From GCA-2748575 sp965222725 (GTDB lineage: Bacteria; Pseudomonadota; Gammaproteobacteria; Pseudomonadales; Ketobacteraceae), in NCBI GenBank assembly GCA_965222725.1, contig OZ244969.1, positions 558,001 through 622,000 on the forward strand: a stretch of DNA of 64,000 nucleotides, read 5' to 3'. This document shows, piece after piece, positions 37,733 through 47,983 of the stretch. Positions within the stretch are counted from its first letter, which is position 1; each line of letters begins with the position of its first letter. The translations under genes were made by a program, and so were the position numbers. Under the pieces are notes generated by a model that saw only the letters and a program-made list of their open reading frames with translations, was not told the origin of the DNA and did not search any database.

Positions 37733-38027
37733 GAACACGACCCACAGTTTGCGCCCATTAACAGTTACTTTAGCGCAATTCTTACAAAAACGCATGAGCG
37801 CGAACGAAACTACCATTAAAACTCGTACAGACGCGAACGCAGCCGACCTTTCGGGCGGCGAAGAGTGACCAACTTAAATATTATGATTCCTGTTTTCTCA
37901 TTCCCAATAATCAAATGGCCAAACTCTTACAGCACTACTACCGGATAAAAAACGCTCCATAAATACTATATGTCTTTTAAGGAACTTGAAGCGGCACTAC
38001 ATAAAACATTATTGAATTCGAGTGTTC
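37733..38027 (-). other. Gene-less cassette, family E
   Basis: Nearly the same as 41726-42020 (shared CGCAGCCGACCTTTCGGGCG block, a possible short hairpin). No ORF over 60 codons on the cassette strand. Confidence 0.78.
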
Positions 38028-38057
38028 TAACACTTGGATAACCTGCGCCGCCAGGCG

Positions 38058-38570
38058 TCAGGTTGATACTTTTGTTATGTCAATTGCCTCAATATACGTT
38101 TTGATATTGCTACAATCTGAATATGGTATTGAATCAACTGAGACGGAAGCATCATCTCCGTTGTTGTAGTATACAAAATAGCTACCATCCGTCATATTAA
38201 ACTTAATACCAGACAATACTCTAGCATTGCTATCAGTATACAAATCGATCATCAGATCAACCGATTTGACAACTTTACCTTTGAAGATTTGCAGAACTTT
38301 AGGAGATTCTTTTTCCCATCTAGCCTGTTCTCCAGGGTTAAGCTCAAACGAAATTGGTATATCAAGTTCACCTTTGTAAATTCCAACACTTTCACCATCT
38401 GATAAAAGCGTTACGCAGAGTGAAAATGAAGAAGTAGCAATTTCAATGTCTCCTATATCTTCATAAGATTTCTCGTCGTTAAAGTAATACTGACAGTTCC
38501 ATACATCAAGTATGACTTTCCCCATAATTTCACTTATCAGCTTACCATCTGGATATTTCATAATGCCCAT
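38058..38570 (-). CDS. Hypothetical cassette protein with attC-encoded tail
   Basis: 170 aa, soluble, beta-rich with acidic loops. The frame reads into attC 38028 and ends ITKVST, as in the gene at 29552. No family. Confidence 0.65.
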   Translation of the reverse strand: MGIMKYPDGKLISEIMGKVILDVWNCQYYFNDEKSYEDIGDIEIATSSFSLCVTLLSDGESVGIYKGELDIPISFELNPGEQARWEKESPKVLQIFKGKVVKSVDLMIDLYTDSNARVLSGIKFNMTDGSYFVYYNNGDDASVSVDSIPYSDCSNIKTYIEAIDITKVST

Positions 38571-38647
38571 ATTTTTGAAGACATAACACTTGGATAACCT
38601 GCGCCGCCAGGCGTCAGGTTGATACTTTTGTTAGGCAAAACGCCCTA

Positions 38648-39082
38648 CTAAAACCGAGCTATTGCCTTATTTAGTATTTTTACACATTGCTGCCTGTTTT
38701 TAGAGAGCTTAAATATCTCAGGCAAGTGATAAAGAGCCGCAACATATTTGTGATTATGCCTATTACGGTTTGTTGATTGTAAGAAATCCCGAATAGCTAT
38801 TGCATGCTCTTTGTTCCATGCCCATAAAACATGGCCCTTTATCTCTCCTTTATAGTACGCACTCTCTGGCCATTCGATAGACTCCACTTTAGATACGCCA
38901 CACGATAAACAGCTTAACCTACCACTATGCCTACCTGTATGAATCCTTTGTGCTGGTCTTGTTGCACTCGATTTAAGCTCAACAATCTCCTGGGGATTAG
39001 TGAAACATGCCTTACCGCCACAATTAGGGCATATGATTTCAATTACCTTGGGCCAGCCGTACCATTGATAAATGTATGTCAC
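38648..39082 (-). CDS. Zinc-ribbon-like cassette protein
   Basis: 144 aa, GTG start after GGGAAGAG. ICPNCGGKACF and LSCLSCGVSK supply two CxxC pairs; the C-terminal half is helical (YHLPEIFKLSKNRQQCVKIL). No family assigned. Closed by attC 38584. Confidence 0.65.
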   Translation of the reverse strand: MTYIYQWYGWPKVIEIICPNCGGKACFTNPQEIVELKSSATRPAQRIHTGRHSGRLSCLSCGVSKVESIEWPESAYYKGEIKGHVLWAWNKEHAIAIRDFLQSTNRNRHNHKYVAALYHLPEIFKLSKNRQQCVKILNKAIARF

Positions 39083-39148
39083 GAAACTCTTCCCTGCCTA
39101 ACACTTAGGTAGCCTGCGCCGCCAGGCGTCAGGCTGACCTGATTGTTA

Positions 39149-39464
39149 TGTTGCCCAGGCGTTCTGCCCAACCCACAAATGGCTTGAACAAAGGTTTTAA
39201 AAAAATGAACCCGCCGACCGAGCAACACAACCCAAACCTTATAATACCTCACCAATGCTGCGAACGAAAAAGGCGTACCCAGACCAACGAAGACACAGAG
39301 GGAACAGCAGTACAACCCACTTCCACAGCACCTGACCAGAAGAGAAATGTCTTTTTTACTTCCTGTTGCTCAGTGAACTGACCCAAGCCCCAACGACTCA
39401 CCCGAAGAGTTCATTGTCTTTTGTTTTTAAAAGAGCGCGGCAGCGCCCTTTTCGACCGCTCCCA
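39149..39464 (-). other. Gene-less cassette, family B
   Basis: AAAAG-GCGC hairpin at 39429-39452; CCCAGGCGTTCTGCCCAACC at the left. Plus- and minus-strand frames are open but shift between copies. Confidence 0.8.
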
Positions 39465-39514
39465 TAACACTTGAGTAACCTGCGCCGCCAGGCGTCAGGT
39501 TGACTTGATTGTTA

Positions 39515-39888
39515 GATGATGAAGGGTGCAGACAACGGAAACTTGCGCTTTTCAAAGCGTGAAATACCCATACCCACCAGTACACCACCTAACTTTAATA
39601 TTTTACGTTAAAGCGCCCAGTTTAAACCTGCCTGTTATCCGAAGCTACCCGGAACGCCCATATGAACTTGAAAAGAACCAACCAATTTGGGCGCTGGATA
39701 CATTGAGTTTACACCAAGCGGAATTTAACACACAAAACGAAGACGCCATGACATTTAAATCCCTTTTACCGTTACCGAAGGCAACCAGCTTTCCGGTTTC
39801 TTTCTCATAACCAGCAGCAAAGTCACACTGGCACTTATCTTTTAGGTTGTTCTCTCACGAGGAAAATACACGAACCAAATCACTCATC
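39515..39888 (-). other. Gene-less cassette, family D
   Basis: Third D copy. The 94-codon plus-strand frame here is not kept in the other two. Confidence 0.75.
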
Positions 39889-39938
39889 TAACACTTGGGT
39901 AACCTGCACCGCCAGGTGTCAGGTTGACACTTTTGTTA
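39889..39938 (-). repeat. attC with compensatory CACC/GGTG inner stem
   Basis: CGCC/GGCG is replaced by CACC/GGTG; both strands of the stem changed together. Confidence 0.92.
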
Positions 39939-40424
39939 GGCATTTACTCGCTCGCATTTTGACTGCGACAAAATAACGGCCTCAATACCTAAATCGCTTT
40001 TTTCTATATACTCGTAATTTAGGTAAACCTCAGTCAATAGACCATATTCTTCCTGATATGTATATATAACGACGCCCATCCCTTTTCTTTCCACAGCGAA
40101 AGTATAGCGCTTATATTTACTAGAACCTCCCAAACGATATATAGGCTCTGGAACAGGACCACCATTCACTATCGAGCTTGGGCTAAGCTCGTCAATAACA
40201 TACTCCTCACCAAGAGTAACTCTATATGATTTTTCGGAGGTGCCATAACGAAATATGATTTTGCCATTAGAGAATACTGGGTCACCTTTTAACGAATGAT
40301 CTACGGTATCGTCAGGCTTACACAAAAGCTGAAAGATGATCTTTTGATTATCCCAGCTACTAGATTCGTTACATCCGGAAAGAAAAAGCAGAAAGGCTAT
40401 TGAAAATATATGCTTCACTCTCAT
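39936..40424 (-). CDS. Lipoprotein cassette gene
   Basis: 162 aa: MRVKHIFSIAFLLFLSGCNE signal and lipobox, then a beta-rich domain (KIIFRYGTSEKSYRVTLGEE). The frame may begin at the GTG four codons in. No family. Closed by attC 39889. Confidence 0.66.
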   Translation of the reverse strand: MRVKHIFSIAFLLFLSGCNESSSWDNQKIIFQLLCKPDDTVDHSLKGDPVFSNGKIIFRYGTSEKSYRVTLGEEYVIDELSPSSIVNGGPVPEPIYRLGGSSKYKRYTFAVERKGMGVVIYTYQEEYGLLTEVYLNYEYIEKSDLGIEAVILSQSKCERVNA

Positions 40425-40486
40425 CCCCTTTGCCTAACACTTGGGTAACCTGCGCCGCCAGGCGTCAGGTTGACACTTTTGTTATG

Positions 40487-40933
40487 TTAATCATCTACTT
40501 TTATGCGCTTGATCCCGTTCTTTTCGAACTCGTCAGCCCATTTATGTTCATGCTTGGTTATTAGTTCTATTCGCTTTTCAAATTCTATGTCTTGAAAGCT
40601 CGCTTTTCCTGACTCATCCAGAGCGTCACGCTCAGCCAATCTATTAATAAGTTCTGCCCAAAAGGTATCTGTTTCGAATTCCGTAATTAGATCCCTCGGC
40701 TTTGAGCATTCATCATATTCCTGCGTAGGATAATATTCGTCCAGATCTTTCGAATACTCAATTTGATCATCTTTTGAAAATTGCTTTGCGAGAGAGTATA
40801 TTTTCTGCTCTATTGCTTTATAAATATCGTTGCCATCTTCACTTCCCACTTTATGGGAATTAGCCACCCACATAGCCATGTATATCATGTCTATAAGTGC
40901 ATCATATTCTTTCTTAGTGAAATTAATTTTCAT
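40487..40933 (-). CDS. Hypothetical cassette protein
   Basis: 148 aa, helical and acidic (MKINFTKKEYDALIDMIYMA; YSKDLDEYYPTQEYDECSKP). The first helix resembles small soluble cassette proteins in other integrons, but no family is assigned. Stop adjoins attC 40435. Confidence 0.65.
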   Translation of the reverse strand: MKINFTKKEYDALIDMIYMAMWVANSHKVGSEDGNDIYKAIEQKIYSLAKQFSKDDQIEYSKDLDEYYPTQEYDECSKPRDLITEFETDTFWAELINRLAERDALDESGKASFQDIEFEKRIELITKHEHKWADEFEKNGIKRIKVDD

Positions 40934-41009
40934 TCAATACTCGCGAAATTTTAAAAACATAACACTTGGGTAACCTGCGCCGCCAGGCGTCAGGTTGACA
41001 CTTTTGTTA

Positions 41010-41348
41010 AATGAATTGGCGGCACTTAACACTAAGCGCTGAAATAACGTGAAAAACCCATACCCGCCAATACACAGATAATCCAAATAATACGCGTTAA
41101 AGCGCTTGCTCAAAACTCCTTGAGTGCACCCCTAACTAAACACCGGAGTTACCAACCTTCATATTCGCGCACTTAAAAACCTTATGCAGCAACTGAAGAA
41201 CAACAAACCTATTGCCCTACGATACCTACCTATTTACTCGCATCCTCTACAACGAACTGCCCAACGTCAATCCTGGCACACAGTGGCCCCTGCAATTTTT
41301 CATGCGACGCTAATCTCAACGGCCACTGCACTAAAGCTGCTACCCATT
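41010..41348 (-). other. Gene-less cassette, family C
   Basis: Almost identical to 47984-48322; both share the same substitutions against the other C copies, indicating a recent duplication. Confidence 0.82.
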
Positions 41349-41398
41349 TAACACTTGGGTAACCTGCGCCGCCAGGCGTCAGGTTGAACCGATTGTTA

Positions 41399-41675
41399 GA
41401 GCAAGAACCACACATTGAGTCTACCAGCCCCAACAACCTACCAAATTTACTGTTTTTTCTCTTTTCTTTAAGCTACGAAGCCCATAACCAGATAGCTACA
41501 GAATGGTTAGCAGGATAGCAAAGAGAAAAAGCGAAGACCCTTTGTTTTTACCCCAAATGCGTACCCGCACTAACTAGCTGCTAAACGCTGCTCCATGAGC
41601 ACTTTATTTAACTAGCTTAAGAACTCAAACTGTTTTGATCTTTTGCCTTTAAAGGGTATTGCCCTTTGGGTGCTC
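41399..41675 (-). other. Gene-less cassette, family A
   Basis: Family A boxes with GCGTACCCGCACTAACTAGC; hairpin near the right attC. Confidence 0.8.
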
Positions 41676-41725
41676 TAACACTTGGATAACCTGCGCCGCT
41701 AGGCGTCAGGTTGATACGATTGTTA

Positions 41726-42020
41726 GAACACGCCCTACAGTTTGCACCCATTAACAGTTACTTTAGCGCAATTCTTACAACAACGCATGAGCGCGATCGA
41801 AACTACCATTAAAACTCGTACAGGCGCGAACGCAGCCGACCTTTCGGGCGGCGAAGAGTGACCAACTTAAATATTATGATTCCTGTTTTCTCATACCCAA
41901 TAATCAAATGGCCAAACTCTTACAGTACTACTACCGGATATAAAACGCTCCATAAATATTAAATGTCTTTTAAGGAACTTGAAGCGGCACTACATAAAAC
42001 ATTATTGAATTCGAGTGTTC
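41726..42020 (-). other. Gene-less cassette, family E
   Basis: Second E copy, a few substitutions from 37733-38027. Confidence 0.78.
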
Positions 42021-42070
42021 TAACACGTAGGTAAACTGCGCCGCCAGGCGTCAGTTTGACCTGATTGTTA

Positions 42071-42425
42071 GGGTTTGGACGTTAGCACTGGCCGCAATTA
42101 AACCCAAACCCTAGTTGAACCATATTTGGCCAATATTACACCACCTAAAGATGACGCGACACCCCGAGCATGTGCGCAGCAGATGCTTTTTGACGTACGA
42201 TATTGCCTATAATTTGAACGCAGATTGGAGAGCCGGGCTTGGAAAGCGCGGCAGTGATGAGCCTGCCCAAATGCGACAATTAAATCCTATGTTTTACCTG
42301 GAAGTTAGAGTGAGCGATGATTCGAAGTGCACACATTTGTACCCACCGAAACCCTACTCCGTTTTTTAAGTGCCCGGAGTACGAGCTACCAATTTAGTCA
42401 AAAACAAAAGAGATTTTTGAAACCC
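42071..42425 (-). other. Cassette without a minus-strand gene, family F (possible inverted ORF)
   Basis: Closely related to 42800-43153. A plus-strand frame of 84 codons (42115-42369, TTG start, no ribosome-binding site) has matching ends in both copies, but many of its differences are non-synonymous. Kept as non-coding with doubt. Confidence 0.55.
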
Positions 42426-42475
42426 TAACACTAAACTAACCTGCGCCGCCAGGCGTCAGGTTGAGTGATTTGTTA

Positions 42476-42749
42476 GGGCAAGAATGCCAGATATTACCAC
42501 CCAACACCACTACCGCCCCAACCCAAGGTTTTTATGTTTTTACCAAAGCCACGAAGCCCATAAACCGACAGCTACCGAATGGTACTTAAAGACGCAAAGA
42601 GAGGAAGCAAAGGACTGTTTTTAAACCCCAAAGCGTACTCGCACTAACTTGCTTAAATGTAGCGCTCTCAGGCTACCTTTTTTTGAACTAACTTAAGAAC
42701 TCATTCTGTTTTTAATCTTTTGTCTTTTTAATCCCGCCAACGGGTGCCC
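42476..42749 (-). other. Gene-less cassette, family A' (copy 2)
   Basis: Differs from 21399-21672 at about one base near the left end. Confidence 0.82.
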
Positions 42750-42799
42750 TAACACGTAGGTAAACTGCGCCGCCAGGCGTCAGTTTGACCTGATTGTTA

Positions 42800-43153
42800 G
42801 GGTTTGGACGTTAGCACTGGCCACAATTAAACCCAAACCCTACTTGAACCATATTTGGCCAATATTACACCACTTAAAGATGACGCGACACCCCGAGCAT
42901 GTGCGCAGCAGATGCTTTTTGACGTACGATATTGCCTACAATTTGAACGCAGATTGGAGAGCCGGGCTTGTAAAGCGCGGCAAACATAAGCCTGCCCAAA
43001 TGCGACAATTAAATCCTATGTTTTACCCGGAAGTTAAAGCGAACGGCGATTCGATGTGCTCACTCTCGTACTCACCAAAACCCTACCTTGTTTTTTAAGT
43101 GCCCGGAGTGCGAGCTACCAATTTAGGTAAAAACAAAAGAGATTTTGAAACCC
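42800..43153 (-). other. Cassette without a minus-strand gene, family F (copy 2)
   Basis: Second F copy; contains the matching plus-strand frame 42844-43098. It is separated from the first by one A' cassette. Confidence 0.55.
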
Positions 43154-43220
43154 TAACACTTGGGTAACCTGCGCCGCCAGGCGTCAGGTTGACCTGATTG
43201 TTAAGTGATTTTTGCATATA

Positions 43221-43607
43221 TTACTTAAACGTATCCCCAAAAGGTACAGCAGCCACTTGATATTCATCTTCGTATACTATTTTTCCTGGCTTATCTGTAG
43301 TTAGCTGCTTTACACGAACATCATGCGACTCAAGGATATGTATATATTCCCTCATTTTTTGAACATGTACTACTGCAGTATCTTTAAACCAACTTATTGC
43401 GAGGGGTTTTGAATAATAATTACTGTTACTAGATTGAACATACGGAACATCTAGGTTCTTCTTGAACCATTGATATATCGCCTCCTCAATCTCGATTTCG
43501 TATTCAAACAGTTCATTCTCGTTTAGAAGATCGCACATAGCATTAAAGATTCCTTTCTCCCTACCGGAATCCTCATCTTTTTCTGCTACGACGAATCTTA
43601 AAAACAT
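43221..43607 (-). CDS. Hypothetical cassette protein (copy of 34169)
   Basis: Same 128-aa protein as 34169-34555, with matching attC subtype (GACCTGATTGTTAAG) at 43154. It is followed on the right by a different attC, so only the cassette itself was copied. Confidence 0.72.
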   Translation of the reverse strand: MFLRFVVAEKDEDSGREKGIFNAMCDLLNENELFEYEIEIEEAIYQWFKKNLDVPYVQSSNSNYYSKPLAISWFKDTAVVHVQKMREYIHILESHDVRVKQLTTDKPGKIVYEDEYQVAAVPFGDTFK

Positions 43608-43676
43608 TGTGAATATCGCTACCACTTAACACTAAACTAACCTGCGCCGCCAGGCGTCAGGTTGAGTGGTTTGTTA

Positions 43677-43949
43677 GGGCAAGAATGACACATTTTACTA
43701 CTCAAAACCATTACGGCACCTGGCCCCTTGTTTTTGTTTTTACCACAGCCACGAAGCCCAAAACGAGAACGCTACAGAATGGTGCTTAAAAGCGGAAAGA
43801 GAAGATGCGAAGGACTGTTTTAAACCCCAAAAGCGTACTCGTATCAGCTTGCTTAAATGTACCGCTCTCAGACCACCTCTTTTTGAACCAGCTTAAGAGC
43901 TCATATTGTTTTTAATCTTTTGTCTTTTTAATCCCGACTGCGGGCGCCC
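43677..43949 (-). other. Gene-less cassette, family A' (copy 3, diverged)
   Basis: Same order of blocks as the other A' copies with about 15-20% differences by eye; the hairpin arms are CCCG and CGGG with a different loop (ACTG instead of CCAA). Confidence 0.75.
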
Positions 43950-43999
43950 TAACACTTGAGTAACTTGCGCCGCCAGGCGTCAAGTTGACGCTTTTGTTA

Positions 44000-44338
44000 A
44001 ATGAATTGGCGGCACTTAACACTATGCGCTGGGATAACGTGAAATACCAATACCCGCCATTACAAATATAACCCAAACAATACACGTTAAAGCGCTCGCT
44101 CAAAACTCTTTGATTGCACCCCTAACCAAACACCGAAGCTACCAACATTCATACTCGCACACTTAAAAACCCTATGCAGCAACTGAAGAACAACAAGCCT
44201 ATTGCCCTGCAATATCTGGCTATTTACTTGCTCCCTCTACAACGCACTGCCCAACGTCATTCCTGGCACACAGTGGCCCCTGCGATTTTTCATGCGACAC
44301 CAAACTCAACGGCCACTGCACTAAAGATGCTACACATT
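44000..44338 (-). other. Gene-less cassette, family C
   Basis: Fifth C type, closest to 26622-26960. Confidence 0.8.
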
Positions 44339-45294
44339 TAACACTTGGATAACCTGCGCCGCCAGGCGTCAGGTTGATACTTTTGTTAAGTGTCTTGGAT
44401 TCATATACTAAGTGCAACGCGCCTCGCCAATAGAAAGGCAAGGTGGGATAATCCCGGTTTTTTACTCCCGCCAAGAAGTGAGAAACCATGAAAGACTATA
44501 CCCACCTTACCCTAGAAGAAAGATACCTGCTTGGGCATTACAAATCAAAGGATACCTCCATATCAGAGATTGCCAGGATACTGGGCAGAAACAAGGGAAC
44601 GATATCGCGTGAGATAAACCGGAACAGCTGCCACAGAACCGACGGGGCCTATCGCCCCACAAAGGCTAACGCTCGCGCAATGTCTCGCAGGAGTCGAACG
44701 AGAAGGTATTGGCAGCATACCAAGAAGGAATGGGATTTAGTAACAAATAAGCTTAAAAAGCTCTGGAGCCCAGAACAGATCTCAATTCGCTTCAAAAAAG
44801 ACAAAACCCTGGATATCAGCCATGAAACGATTTATCGCTATATCTGGGAGGACAAGAAGTATGGTGGCAAGCTGTATCTGTACCTCAGACAAGCATACAA
44901 ATTGCGCCGCAAACGCCACAACAGCAAGGATAGTCGCGGCAGGAAGGCTGGCAAGCGCATGATTGAAGACCGCCCAAAACATATAGAACTCCGTCGTAAA
45001 ATCGGTCACTGGGAAATTGACACTGTTTTGGGAAAAGGATCTAAAGACTGCATTGTAACGCTCGTGGAGCGAAAATACGGCTATACACTGATCGGGAAAC
45101 TCGAGGACAGGACAACTGAGTCGTTGAACAGGAGAGTTATTGCTTTAATCGATCGTCACATTGATAGATTCGAATCTATTACTGCCGACAACGGTACTGA
45201 GTTTAATCAGTATGAAGAGATTGAAGAAAAGACAGGTACAACTTTTTACTTTGCCAATCCCGGTGTTTTTCAAGATAGTTGTCGCATTTCTTGA

Positions 45295-46308
45295 TTATGC
45301 AGCTACTTTTTCCTGTTCGGCTCGCCTCGGGTTTAATGCCACCTCGCCGACAGGTGACCAGTTTCTTGATGCACCAGACCAGCGTTCTGGATGGCGGGCC
45401 TTGGCCTGCGTATAAACCTCGTGGCGCTTAGCCAGAATCTCCTGATCTTCACCGCGGTGCCGCTGGCCTGGGGTCACGAAATTGATACCGCTATGGTAAT
45501 GCTCCTCGTTGTACCAATGCATAAAACACCTAACCCAGTCTCTGGCAGCCTCAATTGATTCAAAACCTTCTGACGGCCATTGTGGGCAATACTTCACCGT
45601 CCGAAAAAGAGATTCAACATAAGCGTTGTCGTTACTCACTCGGGGCCGGCTGTGCGAAGGGCTAATGCCCAACGCATTAAGCTTGGCGCGCAGTGTCTGT
45701 GACTTCATCGGACTACCGTTGTCCGAATGCAGTACCAGCGGCTTCATGACGCACCGCTCACTCAGCACCGCCCGCTCCACCAGTGCGGCAGCGTACTCGC
45801 CCGACTCGCGCTCATGCACCTCCCAAGACACGCATTTTCGGCTACTCAAGTCCTCAATAGCGTAAAGGTAGTAGAACATGCCACGAACCCTTGAGGGCAA
45901 GAACGTGACGTCCCACATCCAGACCGAGTTGGGCTCCAGGGCTACATGTGTTGTCGGTGGGCCTGGCTTGGTTCGCTTACTGGCGCGCCCTCGCTCATGC
46001 TGCTGATCGGCTGCTTTCAATATGCGGTAAAAGCTCGACTCCGAGGCGATATACACCCCTCTATCTGCCAGCCTGGGCACCAACTGACTCGGTGGCAAGC
46101 TAGCGTTTTCGGCTTTATTGCATTCCTCAAGCACCCGTTGTCGCTCGGCCTCAGTCAACTTGTTGACCGGTGGTGGCCGTGTTGCTGCGGGACGGCCATC
46201 CTCTCGCACCTGCCCACCTCGAGTCCATCGCTGCAAGGTTCTCAACGAAATTCCCAGCAACTGGCAAGCGGCCTGTTTACGGGCACCTGCTGCGACGGCC
46301 TCTTCCAT
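45295..46308 (-). CDS. IS3-like transposase OrfB (rve integrase)
   Basis: 337 aa. N-terminal helix-turn-helix (ACQLLGISLRTLQRWTRGGQ), then integrase core: VWMWDVTFLPSRVRGMFYYL (D), LHSDNGSPMKSQTLRAKL (D), SNDNAYVESLFRTVKYCPQW (E). It starts 35 bp after OrfA stops. Confidence 0.92.
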   Translation of the reverse strand: MEEAVAAGARKQAACQLLGISLRTLQRWTRGGQVREDGRPAATRPPPVNKLTEAERQRVLEECNKAENASLPPSQLVPRLADRGVYIASESSFYRILKAADQQHERGRASKRTKPGPPTTHVALEPNSVWMWDVTFLPSRVRGMFYYLYAIEDLSSRKCVSWEVHERESGEYAAALVERAVLSERCVMKPLVLHSDNGSPMKSQTLRAKLNALGISPSHSRPRVSNDNAYVESLFRTVKYCPQWPSEGFESIEAARDWVRCFMHWYNEEHYHSGINFVTPGQRHRGEDQEILAKRHEVYTQAKARHPERWSGASRNWSPVGEVALNPRRAEQEKVAA

Positions 46309-46343
46309 CCATTCGACGATCTGTTGCCGCTCCTGGAGCGAGG

Positions 46344-46844
46344 TTAACTGTCCTCGTCGTCGTTTCCCAAGAGGGCATCCAGCTTTTTTCGAAGCGCCAA
46401 CAAGGCTGCGGTCTCAGCCAGTGCCTTGTCCTTGCGATTGAGCTCTCGCTCCAGCTGTTTGATCTGCTTCTTGTAGCGCTTGATGTCCGCCTGTTCTTGC
46501 TTTCGCCGATCCGCTTCGCTCTGCGTCCCGCTTATACAGGCTGCCTTCCAGGCCTTGACCTGTTCCGGATACAGCCCCTTCTTCCGGCAATACTCGCTAA
46601 GCTCTGACTCACTTAGCCCCGATGTTTCGACGACAACTGCAAACTTGGCTTCTGGCGACCAATCGTCGCTTGATCTTCTGTGACCTGGCACTGGCGCTCC
46701 TTGTTGTTTGGCTTTTAAGCGCCAATTATACAAAGTTGCTTCGCAAATGCCTTCTTCTCTGGCTACTTCTGCCACCGTCAAATTATGGGGTGGCAACATC
46801 TTGTTTAGTACTGCTGCTTTACGCTCTGCGCTGTAGCGCGGCAT
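46344..46844 (-). CDS. IS3-like transposase OrfA
   Basis: 166 aa from MPRYSAERK (open to 46895). Two helix-turn-helix units (VAEVAREEGICEATLYNWRL; SESELSEYCRKKGLYPEQVK), then a coiled coil (IKRYKKQIKQLERELNRKDK). Confidence 0.88.
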   Translation of the reverse strand: MPRYSAERKAAVLNKMLPPHNLTVAEVAREEGICEATLYNWRLKAKQQGAPVPGHRRSSDDWSPEAKFAVVVETSGLSESELSEYCRKKGLYPEQVKAWKAACISGTQSEADRRKQEQADIKRYKKQIKQLERELNRKDKALAETAALLALRKKLDALLGNDDEDS

Positions 46845-47129
46845 AATGGTCCTCGTCTCCGCCCCCTGTCTTCTCTTGATTAGGAGAGGCGACAACTATC
46901 CTGACACAGGGGGATCCTTACCACTCCTGGGAACGAGGAACGAATGAAAATACAAATGGTTTAATAAGGCAGTACTTACCAAAGGGGCAAAGCATGGCTA
47001 CACTCACTCAGGCACAATGTAACGCTATCGCCAATGAACTCAATAGAAGACCACGAAAAAGATTAAATGGTTTAACACCAGAGGAGGCATTTTATGGTTA
47101 ATCAAAATCGTTGCACTTCGGGGTTGAAG

Positions 47130-47447
47130 TCAGGTGTGACCACCGCTATACTCTTTAATAGATTTTCCCGATTCTCTAAGCCAACCACATACTACACACC
47201 TATTTGCCACCCATGTATGAAGTTCATTCCCACAGTTTGGACATACGGGTTTAGATTTTTTACATTTAAAACCCATTGAGTGATTTATATAATCTTTAGC
47301 CTGATCTTCGGATATTCCTTCCTCATCAATTAAGATATTTAGGTATTCAATAGGCTGCGCTTTGTTTAGCTTCAAAACAGTTTTTAAGGTAACTGTGAAG
47401 TCATCAAATATTCTTTCGCCACACTTGACGCATATCCCTTTTTTCAT
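47130..47447 (-). CDS. Zinc-ribbon cassette protein cut off from its attC by IS30 copy 2
   Basis: 105 aa with two zinc ribbons: ICVKCGERIF at the N-terminus and CPNCGNEL...CVVCGWL at the C-terminus, joined by a helical stretch (YLNILIDEEGISEDQAKDYI). The IS now supplies the stop; the original ended with the same residues plus TAA. Its attC (44339) lies 2.7 kb away. Confidence 0.75.
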   Translation of the reverse strand: MKKGICVKCGERIFDDFTVTLKTVLKLNKAQPIEYLNILIDEEGISEDQAKDYINHSMGFKCKKSKPVCPNCGNELHTWVANRCVVCGWLRESGKSIKEYSGGHT

Positions 47448-47547
47448 AGGTATTATTCTTCGTCATCAGCACAACGCGAATTAACACTTAACACTTGGTT
47501 AAACTGCGCCGCCAGGCGTCAGTTTGAACCTTTTGTTAAATATTTGG

Positions 47548-47916
47548 CTACGCATTCTTGACGCTTACCAGAAGTGAAGAGAAACCCAACTCCTTTTCTA
47601 TATCATCAAGATTTGGAACGTTTTTAATAGAAGTGTTTTTCACTTCCTTGTAAGCTATCCCATCCTTCAAATAACAAAGAAGGATATTTCTTTCTTTATC
47701 ATCAGTACTTACCTTCGTAACAGGAAATATCTTCTGAAGTTTTATTCCTAGCTCCATGGCCTTATTTTCATAGATTCTATCTAGATTGAACCATTTTTTT
47801 AAAAAGGGGTTTTCCAAAGTAACTCTATTAGACCCATTGAGTGCGGCTAATTTCAGCATATATAGCGCCAACACCCCTTCATCGTTTATATTTCTAATCC
47901 TATCTGGAAGAAACAC
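47548..47916 (-). CDS. Hypothetical cassette protein (copy of 22164)
   Basis: One residue different from 22164-22532; same GGAGGG-GTG start and same attC subtype (GGTTAAACTG) at 47489. Confidence 0.72.
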   Translation of the reverse strand: MFLPDRIRNINDEGVLALYMLKLAALNGSNRVTLENPFLKKWFNLDRIYENKAMELGIKLQKIFPVTKVSTDDKERNILLCYLKDGIAYKEVKNTSIKNVPNLDDIEKELGFSSLLVSVKNA

Positions 47917-47983
47917 TGTAAACCCTCCCTATTTAACACTTGGGTAACCTGCGCCGCCAGGCGTCAGGTTGACACTTTTGTTA

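Larger units (their letters stand above)
45261..46913 (-). mobile_element. IS3-like element (1653 bp) nested in IS30 copy 2
   Basis: Inverted ends share ATAGTTGTCGC 15-25 nt in. Target duplication ATCC (45257-45260 and 46914-46917); removal restores the copy 1 sequence exactly at that point. Carries two ORFs. Confidence 0.93.
44488..47098 (+). pseudogene. IS30-family transposase, interrupted
   Basis: Codons 1-259 are intact (44488-45264), then the nested element splits the gene just before the catalytic Glu region; the remaining codons resume at 46918 (CCACTCCTGGGAACGAGG) and end at 47098. One substitution against copy 1 (Asp to Asn near residue 63). Confidence 0.93.
44394..47133 (+). mobile_element. 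IS30-family element, copy 2, carrying a nested IS3-like element
   Basis: Same ends as copy 1. Flanked by GTGT (44390-44393 and 47134-47137). Without the 1653-bp nested element and its ATCC duplication it is 1083 bp, the same as copy 1. It sits between attC 44339 and the stop of the gene at 47130; excision restores a TAA inside that attC. Confidence 0.93.

Noticed and set aside
37733..38027. Transposable element as explanation of family E
   Set aside because: Both copies lie exactly between attC sites, with no terminal repeats or target duplications; they are cassettes.
39148..39381. Plus-strand ORF in family B cassettes
   Set aside because: The frame shifts or ends early in other B copies, so it is not a conserved gene.
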